From Zonotrichia leucophrys gambelii (lineage: Eukaryota > Chordata > Aves > Passeriformes > Passerellidae): a stretch of DNA of 64,000 bases. Positions 1 through 15,286 of the stretch are shown one piece after another. The notes under the pieces were generated by a model. The model saw only the letters and a program-made list of their open reading frames with translations. It had not been told where the DNA came from and did not search any database. The DNA is taken from positions 13,580,599-13,644,598 of the forward strand of contig NC_088177.1 in assembly GCF_028769735.1 (NCBI RefSeq), in the 5' to 3' direction. Position numbers and translations under genes: made by a program. How positions within the stretch are numbered: the first letter of the stretch is position 1; every line of letters starts with the position of its first letter.

Positions 1-2234
1 GCTTGCTAACTGGATGAATTCCCCGAGCCTTTTTTGAGTCTCTCTGTGACTGTGTAGTGGCATCCTGAGCAAGCAGACAAGAAACAGTTTTGGGGGATGA
101 CATTTTGATGAATGGATTCAAGACTTTCATGAAGGATGAGTCACTTTGGTGGCATTGAGAGAGAGAGAGTTCCAACAATAAATCCAAAATGTGTGGAGAG
201 AAAAAAGTGCTGCCTTTGTAAAGCTTTCCTAAGCATCATCTAGGGCAATTTTTGCTAAAAAAGGGAGAGTATATGGAAGGAAAAAACAAGTGTCTTTCAG
301 TTTTTTTGGTTTTGGTTTTTTTTTTTCCTATTCCTGCCCAGAGGCACTGCAGCATTTTGATAAAAAATCTTGAAGCAGGAATGTGGGAATGTTAAGGCAG
401 AAGTAAGAATTTGAGCCCAGCCTACTTTAAGGGATGTTGTGAAGACTGGGAACAGGTATCTAAAACATCTGCATTTCTATGGGAGATAACTAACCTCTGG
501 AGAAAACAGCCAAAGTTTTGGTAGGATAGAAGGAAATGTCATGATTTGCCTCTGTGTTTCTATAGCTATTTGTAGGAAATGAAGTACATAAAGAGATATT
601 AACCCAAATTTGTGAAAAGGTTTTCCTCTGTTCTTCGCTAAAAATGCCCATAAAACTTTCAATAAAGAAAAAGATTGTGCAGATGACAAAAATAAAAATA
701 CATCTACTTTGGTGAATCAGCCAGGAAAACAGGGAGATCACTCCCAGGGTGCTCCTGCTAAATTAAAGACCAGCAAAGACACCTGTTTCAATTCAATAGT
801 GTAAAATCTAGTTGCAAAACCAGAGAATCTGGGTCTGTAAATACTTATTAACTGTGGAGTGCTGTAGCAGTGGTGCTTGAGGATGGTGAGAGGTTTGTTT
901 GCAGGGCTGGGAGTTCTTACAATAAGATTCTTTCTTTTCCTTCCCTTGTCTTTGCAGGAAGAGAGGGCAAGGGTTTCACAGCTCTCATCCATGGTTCTCA
1001 CTTGCTGAGTACTTTGTTTCTTTGAGTTTGCTGCAGGGAAAGAGAGGGAGGCACTTTTTAAACTTTTGTAAACATACAGTTACGTTGACCTTGAGATGAT
1101 AAAGCTTCTGCTCTTATTTTCCATTTTCTGTGGCAATGCTTTATCCAGAAATACCTTCACATGGAGTATAGACATTTTAAATCTGTCTTCTGCTGAGATG
1201 TACAGAAGGTCCACCTAGTTAATTGCCCCTGTTATTTATGTGTGCCAGATAGATGGCTTTTTATGGGCTATTTTTTCTTCTTTTCATCAAACCTTGAGCT
1301 TGTGGCAGTTCAGATTTCAGAGTTCAGAGCTGTAGGTAGTGCCCTGTGCTGTCTTCCTTGCAAATTGGAACCGGTATGATGCAAGCAGATGGATTTCTAT
1401 CCTTGCTGTTGTTGTTGCAAAGAAAAGGAACAACAGGTTAATGTCAGTTTTCCTCAGGAATTGCTTTCTGCCTTTAGGACTGAGATTTGGGCACGTTTCC
1501 GTTGGGTAATGAGCTTTACGTTATTAGTTAATTATTGTTTTTCTTAATTTCCTGGTGATTCTTAATCAAGAGCAAATTATCTCCTGATAGGTTAATATCT
1601 GACTGAGGTAGAGAAATATTGCAGTGAATTCCTTCTGGGTTGTGTTGAAACAGAAAGCTGGACCTGCTGTAGCCATCATCAGCTCTGCCCTGTGTCCCTC
1701 AAGGCTGGGGTACCCCGCCAAAAACCTTCTGCACTTATGGGGGTGGAAGAAACACCCCCAGCATGCAGAGCCAGCAATTTGTTAGTTTAGCTTCAACAAA
1801 AGTCCTAACAGCCTCACAGAAAGAATTATTATTAGGCCAATTATGATCATACAGGCACTTACAGTCCAGATCATCTAATTATAAGGGCTCATTGCTGATA
1901 ATGATACAGATATAATAAGCTCTCTAGTGTCTGATTCTTTTCTGGTGTTAATGGTCCTCCTGAAGAAGAAAAGGGAGGTGTCGTTACAAGTTGTCAGCAA
2001 TGTGAGTTCTTCATGTGGGGGAGTGTGGTGTTGGTCCCCTCTGTGTCAGGAAGAAGTTGAAGTTAATGTTGATGGTTTCTTTCTCCTCACTCAGGTCTAT
2101 TTGGGGATATTTTAATGTGTTTACTTGCACAAATGCATGTTCCACTTAGTTGCTGTTTATCCAGTGCTTCATGATAATTGCCAGAAAGTAAAATTTGCTA
2201 TCTATAATAATTTTACTTATGTTGGAGGCTATTT

Positions 2235-2505
2235 CACAGAATCTCAGATTGGGTGAGGTTGGAAAGGAGCACAGTGGGTCCATCTGGTCCGACCTCCCTG
2301 CCCAGGCAGGGTCATCCCAGACCACGTGGCACAGGTCTGGTTGAGCAGCCCCAGCTCCTTCAGCCTCACCTCAGGAGAGATGTTCCAGTCCCTCCATCAT
2401 CTCTGTCACCCCTCACTGGACCTGCTCCAGGAGATCCGTGTCTGACTTGTCTGAGGAGCCCAGAAATGGACGGAGCACTCTGCATGTGGCCTCACCGTGG
2501 CTTCA
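2235..2505 (-). repeat. CR1 LINE 3'-end fragment, reverse orientation
   Basis: The segment begins CACAGAATCTCAG and continues GGTTGGAAAGGAG, then CCATCTGGTCCGACC. That is the reverse complement of a CR1 3' end, which normally finishes TTCCAACC followed by short ATTCT repeats. Further in, the text resembles CR1: CCCAGCTCCTTCAGCCTCACC, a run on dividing GATGTTCCAGTCCCTCCATC, then AGCCCAGAAATGGACGGAGC. It is truncated at the far end near the GTGGCCTCACC motif. No reverse-transcriptase frame survives. The boundaries are approximate. Confidence 0.85.
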
Positions 2506-5500
2506 TTTCCTTTTTATGCCTGAACTCACTTTTATCCATATTTTAAACTTGCATTCCCGTAGCAAGCAGCAGTGTGGCATTAGTGTGTTGTTTATAGCTC
2601 TGGGACCCTGCTGCCATCCTGTTCCTTCCACACTCAAGGCCCCTGCTGTGAACTTGTGCTGGTCCTTTTGGGAGTCTCTGTCACAGGCTGTTACAGCCCT
2701 GCTTTCCCCCAGCAGCCTCCAAGCTGTGCTTTACTGATAATTAAAGGAACACTTTATTAACATAGCGTGGTGGTGCACACATCCCTGCTCTGCAGTCGCT
2801 AACATTTCACTCTGCAGAAGCACTGGGGCAGTAAAAGACACGCATAAATACAGACTTGCTGGCCCAACATATTTTTTTTTAATATTTTTTTTTCATGGTA
2901 ATGTCAGTGGTGTTTTTACAGAGTTGCTTTCCAACACACTTCATCTGCATCACTGAAACTGCAAACATATAAAATCCTGACATTAATTGATCTTGCCTTG
3001 CAAGATGCAGACTTTAAATTTAAGATTTTATTTTCTGTAATCTGGTGTTTCCCTCCAAGGACTCTGTGTGTATTACAGGTTGGCTTAAGGATAACTAAGA
3101 TTTTCTCTGTGTCACTTTGCTATGGCTGAGATGTGTCAAAATTTGCAGAGGCTCATTCTTGTCTCAGTTTCCATTGGTCAGATTTATGTTCTTTGAGGAA
3201 GTTTGTCATGGTCCTGGGATAATGGTGGTAAGGACCAGATCCTGCTGCTGCTGAGGAGCAATTTGTGAGCACAGGCTTTGAATGGCTCAGTGATCCAACA
3301 TAAAATTGGTCTGATAAAGGGATTGTGATTTAGCTCTGACATAAAGAACTAAAATAAAGAGCTCACTTTGGGGAAATTCATGTGTCTCCTTCAGCCCATC
3401 AGTTATTAGTGTATCCTTTAAGGGTTGTGGGAAGTAACCTTTAGAAGACCTCACTGTAAATATTATTTCCTCATTTTTTGGTCACTGTGCACATTGTGGA
3501 GATTAGAAAGATTTAAGATTTGGTAGGTTCATTTCAGTCTCTGTGGCAGACTTTCCTAAAATGTCAGTGACCAAAGGGGCTGAAAGTAGAAAACACAGAC
3601 TCAAAATGTCTGCTATCAATTTTTAATTTGCTTGTGGAAAGGGTATTGTGTCCTCCTGCAGCCAGGAATGGAGTAAGAGTCAGGATGGCAGCAGGATCCT
3701 GCAGAGATTTTCAGTGCTGCAGACACAGTGACCACTCTGGAAGGCTGATCAATGCCAGTGGACACTGGTAGGTGCTGGAGGGCACTGCAGTGAAGAGCTG
3801 TTGGATGGAGTCTCAAAGAACTCAGAGGTGCCAAGTGCATTATTCATGCAGAAAACAGCAGAGTGGCTGCTCCAAAATGAGCAAAAAGCAGCTTTAGCAG
3901 CTGAGCCATCCAATCTTGCGTGCTGATGGGAGTATCCATTTTGCAACCTAATCCCACTGCAGAGCCATTCTAAAGGGAAATCCAATTTTCCCTCTCCAAA
4001 GAGGTGTAGAGGTGACCTTCCTCTGAGAGGACTTCTTGGTGAAGAAGTGGCTGCTCCTGTGAAATGGCTTAAGGAATATGAATGCTGATCAGACAGGGAT
4101 TTTTTGCATTAGCTCAGAGCTCCCTGGATAGACTTGAGAAGAAATGTTGGGGAGCTGTCAGTATTTATGCATAGAAAATTGTAACTGGCCAGAAAAAAAA
4201 AAGTACAAATCATTATTTCTCATTCAGTGACTGGTGAATGAGATATCAGGAAGATATCTTGAAGCAGTGGCTCCTTGAATCAATATTTTGGTTGCAGTAA
4301 AGTCAAATTAGAAAAGATGGGATGTGCAGTGCTCAGATTATTCTGGATGCATAAACTTTGCTGCTGGAGTGAAAGGAATAGTGGTGGGTCATTTTACCAG
4401 ATCATTGGGATGGTGGGACCAGGGAATGGCACCTGATGTCTGAAATGGTCCAGGCTGGTTTGTCCCTCCACAGCTGAAGAGGAGCTGTGGCTGCCCAGGG
4501 CACCCCACACTTGCAGCCACCTGGGGAGAGGTGGAGTTAAGCCCTTTTCTCTAACTGTGCTAGGAATAATAATTTCTTGTCAGAATTTACAACATTGCAT
4601 ATGTTTTTGGTTTGTTTTTTGGGTTTTTTTAATTAGAATCCTAAATGGCAGGAGAACGGGAGGTAACTGGGAAGTGAACCTTATAGAAATGGTGTGTACC
4701 AATCTTGTATTTGATCTTTGTGAATAAGGAAGCTTTCTTAAGTGTTGCTGGAAACTTTCATGGTGAATTTGAAACCTCTTCTCCCCATGAGCTCAGCAGG
4801 AGTTTCCCCATTGACTTCAAGAGAAGTATAATCAGGCCTAGAATTATTAAAATAAATACTTTTAAACTACAGACTCTGTAACCACTTTCCAGATGTAGAA
4901 AGCCTGTGTCAGCTTCATGCTCTTTTCATTATCTGGTAAAATTATTTTGATAGGTGAGATGCTAATTCTGTACTTCTCTGTTGTTTCCTTTGTGTGTCCT
5001 TAATATTTATGGAATATTCAGCTGATTTCTGCTGAAGCTAACAAAAAAATACCCTGCAGTTTGCAGTAAGCCCAGGCTGCTGTTACACACGTGGTCAGGA
5101 GCTATCACAGTGAAATATTCAGTGTGCAAGGCTCAGCAGTTCTGCAGGCTTAAAACAATGTTTTTGCACAATGGCAGCACTGCAGCCATTAAGTCAACTT
5201 CAGAGAAGCACAGTTATGTTAAAACAAAAGCAGCAGAGGTGTTAATTTGTGCTTCATAACCTGTTATTTGTCAGAGTGCTATCTGCATCCTGCAGCAGGG
5301 GATGCTGGAGAGGAGCAGAAAGGCACAGGCACCAGAAGGGTGTCAAACCAAAGGAGGCTCCTTGTGCTGGGAAGAGCATTAATCATCCCATAATGAAGTA
5401 TGTGTTTGTTTCTGGCAGATAATTTGGGAGAGAAAAGAAAAAGAGCTAAGAAATTTCTTTTTCCTTCTATTGCTCCCTTGTACATCTTTTGCAGTTACAT

Positions 5501-7030
5501 AATCAGGAGTAATTAGTGAGATATTCATCAAGGATAACTAGCTTTCATGTATCTTACAGGTGCAACTGTGAAAAATATTTAATGTTCTGATTTTCCCTAT
5601 GATTCTGAAGCAGTAATGTTTTCATTAGGTTTTGCTTTTCATTTTAAGCTCAAGAGTAATTTATTTTTTCCCCATAAAGTTAGGTAGGAAAATCTAACTT
5701 GAGACACTCTACAAGATGCTTCAACACAAGTGTGTAATCTCACAACCTAATTATGTTTCATGAAAAATTAATTTCAGTCTTTATATTAGAAAATTAGAAA
5801 GGATCAATATGCATTTTCAGTTGTATAACGTAATGCATATATTTTGTATTTATTGGTAGGTTTTAAATGGAAGAGCTGTCTCAACAGTTCTCTTTTGCAG
5901 ACTGCACAACAAAGTGTACTACTGTGTATCCTACAAGTGTGCTCATGAGTAGCTTAGAGTAGTTTGAGAAAATTTGCATCACATCAATTCATTTGAAGTC
6001 AGTGAAAAATCTTCTGAGTCATGAAGAATCTCATTTTCTTATCAGGGCCATGATGGATGAGTAAAGCAACACCAACATTTCTTCCCTCTGAATTCATCCC
6101 TAGTCTGGGATCATGCTCATGACATCTTTTTGCTAGAAAAAGAGCAGTTTCACATCTGCTGAATCAACCTTTTGAACTCCAAGGACTTGCTGTTTTTAAA
6201 TCCAGCATACAACCAAGTGTGTGTTAGATTTCTTCTAATATTAAAGGACCATCAGCAGGGAATGGCTGCAATCTGTGGTAGAAATATGAGGGGAAAAGGA
6301 TTATTCACAGCTTGCATGTTATTTGTTGTCATCTGGAGGGCTTATTATCTTATCATTTACAATGTGGTTCTGTTGCAAAGTTGTGAGTTCTTGGTATTTA
6401 GGAAAAGTTTTAAATTTTGCAGCTCAACATGAGTTGCAAACAGGCAGAGGCAGGCAGAATCAGCTGCTGACTTGGGACAAACTGAAAGTTTGCTAAGTCA
6501 GCAATAGATTAATTTTATTTTTAAAAGGCCTCTGAAAAGCCAAGTGAATGGTCCTTACACTGATAGTGTGAGAAGGTGACTCCTGCACAGAAATCCTACA
6601 AATGGTGTTTGGGAAGGAGTTGAGACAGGATCAGGTAAATGGGGCTTTCCACGTTTAATTCTGGAATTTCTGCAGGGCTGGAGATGCCCCAGACCCTTGT
6701 GGTGACATCTCTTTGTGCCACCCCCTGGCAGGAAACTTTCCCTTGTTAAAAACATCCATAAAAACTGTTAAAAACATCCCCTTGTCTCTTTCAGGAATCC
6801 CTCACAGCAATTAATTCCATGGTGGCAGTACGACAAAGAAGGAAAAAAGTCCATTATTTTCTGTCTTAGCTTACTTCTTTTTAATTTCTCTTTTCTGTGG
6901 AAATAACGTGCCTTGTGTAGGGAAGGCCTGCAGCACTAATGGGGCAAATTCTTTGGGTATTACAGTATTGTTTTCTTGGAGCTTGAATTTTTCCTGTAAT
7001 CTTTGATGGGAGAATAATGATGAAAGAGAT

Positions 7031-7075
7031 AATTATAATATAATAATAATAATAATAAAATATAATAAATAAATA

Positions 7076-7120
<45 letters not shown>

Positions 7121-7121
7121 T
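7031..7121. repeat. (AAT)n microsatellite
   Basis: This is a run of AAT/ATA trinucleotides, imperfect in its first half (AAAATATAATAAATAAATATG) and nearly perfect from about 7078 to 7121. On the minus strand it reads as an artificial poly-leucine/isoleucine frame, which is not a gene. Confidence 0.95.
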
Positions 7122-7264
7122 TGCTATGAAAAGTATGTAGAATTGAAGACCAGAACACAAGGGAGATGCTGCCCTGTTGTGCTGTGTGAAGGGGTCTCTC
7201 CAGCTGCAGAACAGTAAAATATTTCTATTATTTCCATTCTTTCACACATGCTCTCACATATGCT

Positions 7265-7399
7265 CTCATATATATTATACATTATATATATAATGTATAA
7301 TATTATACATTATATATATAAAATGTATATTATATATACATTATATATGTGTATATATACATATATATACATATAATGTGTATATATATTATATATATG
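7265..7399. repeat. AT-rich palindromic simple repeat
   Basis: This is about 135 bases of TATATA, TACATTATATA and ATGTATA words with many internal inverted repeats. It is bounded on both sides by the word TGCTCTCA. Such tracts form cruciforms and slip easily, so the length may vary between individuals or be misassembled. Confidence 0.9.
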
Positions 7400-10300
7400 C
7401 TCTCACAAACTACTGAAGGCAGAAGAAAATATGTGCATTTTACATCTTAGTAAGCAATGTTTTCTGCTTTAAATGGCATATTTCGTTCCCCATTTGAGCG
7501 TTTACAGGTGTTACATGAGCTGTGTTCTAGTCAGTTATTATTTATAATTGATTAGGCTCGATCCTCTTTGTGAGAGGCACTAATCTGGTTTGGTGTGACA
7601 AGTGTTTATCTGATGAGTTCTTGTCACTCTGTTTGCCACACCACAATTCCTATGAAGCAGCAGCATCCCATTTCTGCTCGCAGGGGGTTACAGGGGAACA
7701 TACACAGCTTCTAGAATCATCACTGGAAGCTAAGCAACACTCATATTAGTACTGATTATATATCATAGAGTTTTTTTAAAAAAACACAAATTGAACACAA
7801 GCAAAAAAAAAATTTATTAAATATATGTTTTGTATCATGTACAGATTGAGAGGGGAGAGATTTTTTTTCTTTTAATAAATCCAAATGCCAATTTTGTCTC
7901 AGTTCCACCACACTGCTGAACTCCCAACCCGTGTTTAGGTAATTAGGAAAGTTTTGAGGGGCAGGAAGGAGCTGCAGTGGAGTTCCAGCTCCTTTTAGGG
8001 TGCAAGTGGAGCTTTAGAAAGGACAAGACCTGGGGAAGCTCCTGCTGGACTTGGGATGCACATGCAGCACTGAATATCCCATGTCTTTGTGATCCCAGCC
8101 TGTTGTTGGCTGCGCAGGTGGAGAAGGAGGGGGCTTGGCCTTTTATTTTGATGAGTTATTTTTAAAAGCTAAACCCACATAAATTAATGATTTAGTGACT
8201 GCTGGGAATGCAGTCATTTTTCCTGATAAAGTGAGAAGGCAGTAAAGCATCAAAATTTGATGTCATGGCTGTTAAATTCTGTAATTTTATACTTCCATTG
8301 ATCAGAAAATGAATTTATGGCTACGTATTTTCAGCATTGTAAAAGTCCACATAATTTAATTGTTAATCTAAGGTCAAAAGTGAATTAGCATAATAATATC
8401 TGAACTGCACTGCCCTAAAATCCCCTGACAGACATCTTTCTGACTCCTGCTATTATAAAAACTGTTCCCATTGGTTCTTAACCCCGTTAAAGTTGTTCCT
8501 GGATAAGCTTTGCAAGGTTGGTTTATGAGAGCCTGTTTGAATAAGCAGGCCTTAGATGGTGCCTCTGTGCTGGTGGGATGGCTGTTTTTGCTGTGAGATA
8601 TTAGCACCACAGAGAGAGCCTGTATCAATCCTGATGCTCGTAAACTTCAGTCTCATAAACTTTTTCTTTGTTAAAAATCTCACTGCTTTTCTTCAGAGTC
8701 AGTTCTGACGTTAAGTAATATGTTCAAAGTTACAAAATTATTATGTATATTTTTTATATATAAAAGTCTGATTTTTTTTCTTTCCCTTCATTTTATCACC
8801 TTAATGCCCTAATATTAATGTACATTGGGTTTCACTATTCAGCCTTTATGTGCTTTTGCTGTCCTGGGTCTATTTATTAATTAATACCTTTCTCTGTGTT
8901 TTGGAGGTCCATTACTTTAAAGGATTATTGCTACTATGTTTAAATCTTGAGTTTAAATTTTAAAAAAAGCCAATAGCCAGTTTTTAGGGGGGCATAAGGC
9001 TTGTAATAATGATATAAAAAGTGCTTTTAATGCCATAATTTGTCTTTGATTTTGAGAGAATTTGATCTAGAGGGTGATTTCAGGCACCTGGCTTTGGCAG
9101 CAGAATGTGGGCTTGTGGCTTCTCTATTCTAACATGCCAGGGAGAATTAGGAAATTCATAACTAGGAAATCCAGCATTAGGAAACTTTTTTGAAAAGCAG
9201 TGTGCTGAAATGAACTGTCTAATGTGGTAAATGGGGAAGACAGGGTGAAGTGAAGGGGTCCTCTTGGAAATCCTCTTAGGATTCCCTTGATTTTTCTTAC
9301 ATTTGCCTTCCTTGAGAAGTGCAGCCACACCGGCATTTGGAGCTCCTATGGCCACCTCATGGATAGTTTGATCCATGCACAGGTACACAGGATTCTGTAA
9401 AATTCTTGCTTTGCATCTGGACTGAGGAGCCTCAGCTCATCACAATGTACCAGGTGTGCGTTAAGATCCCTGGCTGAGCCTTTTAGAAATAGCTGGAATA
9501 TTTCTGCTTCAGGCCCTGTGTTACAGTTAGATTTGCTAAAATAATCCAGCTGCTGCCCCAGGGAAGGCAGCCCAGCTGCAGGAGCACATTACAAGGTGGA
9601 GAATCAGGGTCAGGCTTCCCATCCCTTCAGGCTGGGCAGAGTCATTTGCAAACCGAGGGCTCCGTGCTCTGCACCTCCGACGTGGCAATGCACAGCATCA
9701 GGATAATGATGAAGGGATTCAGGTCTCCTGGAGAAATGTCATTTAATTATTCATTGTGCACTGCTGGTTGAACTCTGCTGGCTGGGTCACACACGTTTCT
9801 GAGCTGCTTTGTAAGCAGGGGAAAAGGCAGGAGGGAATTCAAGGCAGTGTCCCTGGCTGTTAATTATTGGCCTACTGATCCATGGAAAAATCCAAGCATA
9901 ACAGGCATTAAACTGCTATTGAAGTTAGCATTAGTGACCTGCTCTGCCATATGCAAAGGCAGAAAAATGATAAGGAAAAGGTGGTTTATAGGAACAAGTC
10001 ACACCTGTTTTTCTATTGCTGCTATTTACTTTGAACAACTTTAGGGGGATCCCTCTGATAGTAAGAATGCATGGACTAATGGTCTGATTGGGTAATATAT
10101 ATTTTCATTTGCAAATGAAAATTTGCAGCTAAGGGCAGCAAAAATGCAGTGCCAGCAATCCTGAGCATGTCTGAGTGCAGTAAGGGAATGCGAGTGATGA
10201 TAGTTCATCACATGGCTAAAAGAACAAAATAGCTACAGTATCAAAAAAAGAAAAAATGGAGGGGATGCAGTTACTCATTTAGGTGATCTTTTATTTAAAG

Positions 10301-11628
10301 GAAATAGCATTTTTTTTTGGAACACCAGGTGCACGTCTTGTGGTTTAGAACTAGGAGGAATTCCACTTAGACATGAATAAAGACCTCAGGAGTTGCCAAG
10401 GTATAATCTTTGCAGATTGTTAAAGCACTCCATGAAAGACTGAGATACCAGTTGTGAGAAGAAAAGAAACAAAGCCCAAAGAGCAGTTTTGTGTGCAGGA
10501 AAGAGAGGGTGTAACTGCCAGGAGGTCTGGCAGAAGGGGAGCTCTTGGTTCTCCATGTTATAAATAAGAAGCTTGACTAGGCCAATATTCAAGCAGCAAT
10601 CAATTTATTAATTAATATGGTAAAGTATGAGCTTATCTCATCCAGAAGAGAAGAGCAGGCAAAGGCTGAGCACACAAAACTTGTGCCACACCTACTTGCA
10701 GCCATCCAAGGAGAAGAATTTAATTTCTTTAAAACTGAGAGCAGGCATGGAGTGCTGCTAACTTAGCAGTGAGACTAAAGGGTTCAGAATCTGGTCAGAC
10801 TCAAATCAGTAATTATAATCATCCCAGTAATTACAGAAAAGTACTGCAGCTGGGAGGTGATTATGGATTTGTATACACCTCAGCTTCTCCTTTTCAAGCA
10901 TGTGAGACAGTGCCCTATTATCTTCCTTTTGTTCTCTTACTTCTCACTTACTTCTTTCTTTAGCACTTGAGAGGAAAAAAACCCTGAAAAAATATTGAGC
11001 TCCACAAAATGCAATTAAATCCTCTCTTTAAGTGCCAAAGGCTGGAGGTGAGGAGGGGAAGGAGCAAATTTCATCTCTTCTCTTGTGTTTTGAGTACTCA
11101 GAAGTTTCCTATGAAATGAAGCACTTGAGGTTTCATGAGTGGCTGGTGGGAGGCAGGGTCACCATCATGCTGTCTAGGAAAACAGGGGAGCACAAGGGTA
11201 AGATGTGTTCAACAAAGATGCTCCACGCTTCAAGTACTCTTTTTCTGGGAAAAACAGATATCCTATATATAGTTTTGAGTGTACTTATAACCTTACAATG
11301 TATTAGGACAATAAAATCAAATTTTTATCAGTAGAAAATTTTGATATTTAGAAAATATAAATGGTGGAAGATGTGATTACGTTTCAGATTATTTTTCTCT
11401 ACCTATCAAGAATATCCAGGCATCTGGAAAAGAATCTGCAAAACTTGGAAATAGAGTGGCAGTCATTTTTTCTGCAAGTTTGTTTTCTCTGCATGTTTCT
11501 CCATATATATTCCTGGCATTGAATGGACTGCCCAAGTAGTGTTAGCACCACCCAAAATGGCAAAGACTAATTCAGTATGTGACTGACTCCTGAAATATCT
11601 CAAGATATGGATGATCCTTATGGGTTGT

Positions 11629-12008
11629 TGTGACAGTGTTCACAGGGGTTTTAGGATGAGGGAAGAGACAAGGATCTGACTCCATGTTTTAGAAGACTTG
11701 ATTTATTATTTTATGATTTATATTATATTAAAACTATACTAAAAGAATAGAAAAAAGGATTTCATCAGAAGGCTTGCTAAGAATAGAAAAAGAAAGAATG
11801 ATAAAAAAGGTTTGTATCTCACTCAGAGTCCAAGCCAGCTCACTGTTGGCCGTTAATTAGAAACAGCCACATGAGACCAATCACAGATCCACCTGTTGCA
11901 TTCCACAGCAGCAGATAATCAATGTTTACATTTTGTTCCTGAGCCCTCTCAGCTTCTCAGGAGGAAAAATCCTAAGGAAGAGATTTTTCAGAAAATATGT
12001 CTGTGACA
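11629..12008 (+). mobile_element. Solo LTR, family A copy 1
   Basis: The 380-bp element starts TGTGACAG and ends CTGTGACA, giving TG...CA ends. It is flanked by GGTTGT (11623-11628) and GGTTGG (12009-12014), a 6-bp target duplication with one mismatch. Such a duplication is typical of class II (ERVK-like) retroviral integration. Internal landmarks shared with the copies at 30950 and 37641 are CTGACTCCATGTT, a TTATTATTTTATGAT tract, ACTATACTAAA, GGCC(G/A)TTAATTA and AGGAAAAATCCTAAG. There are no internal retroviral genes, so this is a recombined solo LTR. Orientation is not proven; plus is assigned for consistency with the other copies. The family name is not assigned because I cannot search a repeat library. 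Confidence 0.85.
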
Positions 12009-12603
12009 GGTTGGCCCCATAAGGATGATGGAATCCAGCTGCCTGCCCCTTGCAGAACCACCTAAAACTAAGCCATGTGTCACCTAGAGCCAGCTGGTAT
12101 GTGTGAGGTATTTTTCTGTGAATAGGGGAAAGAAAAGTTCACAAAAAGGGTGAAATGAAAAGAGTTGAGAAGGAGCAGGAGGACGCTGCTGACAGGGTTT
12201 TGCAAACTCTTTTCCTTAAGATTTTTTTCTCTAATAATGCCTGGGATGGCAGGACAGGAGCTCTCAGGAGCTCTGCAGGTGTTGGCATGGTGATAACAGG
12301 GGTAGAGGGACCATGGTGAGCTGAAGGGAAGAGCTTGGAGAGCTTCCACAGAGCAGCAGTGACAAGTGCCATGCCCAGCATCTTGGGCAGAAAAATTCCA
12401 GATTTATTGTCGTCTGGGGATCAACAGGCTTTTGAGAGGCTTTGCAGAAAAATACCTGGGTTGGTCTTGTTTTTTTATTGATATCTCAAAAATCTGTGGG
12501 GAATGTTTTGGGGAGAAATCATGAACAAAATTCTGGGTGAACTTTGCCTCATCCTACTGAGGCTGATCTATAATATCACAAAAGCTACAGTAAAATTTGC
12601 TAG

Positions 12604-15286
<2,683 letters not shown>

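Noticed and set aside
4440..4530. Possible CR1 internal fragment (GAGGAGCTGTGGCTGCCCAG)
   Set aside because: Only about 20 bases resemble CR1 and the flanks do not continue the match.
6960..7160. Minus-strand leucine-rich membrane-like frame
   Set aside because: It is the translation of the (AAT)n microsatellite.
10560..10700. Possible LTR fragment (CAATTTATTAATTAATATGG context)
   Set aside because: The text is reminiscent of songbird LTRs, but I found no ends, no target duplication and no second copy in the window.
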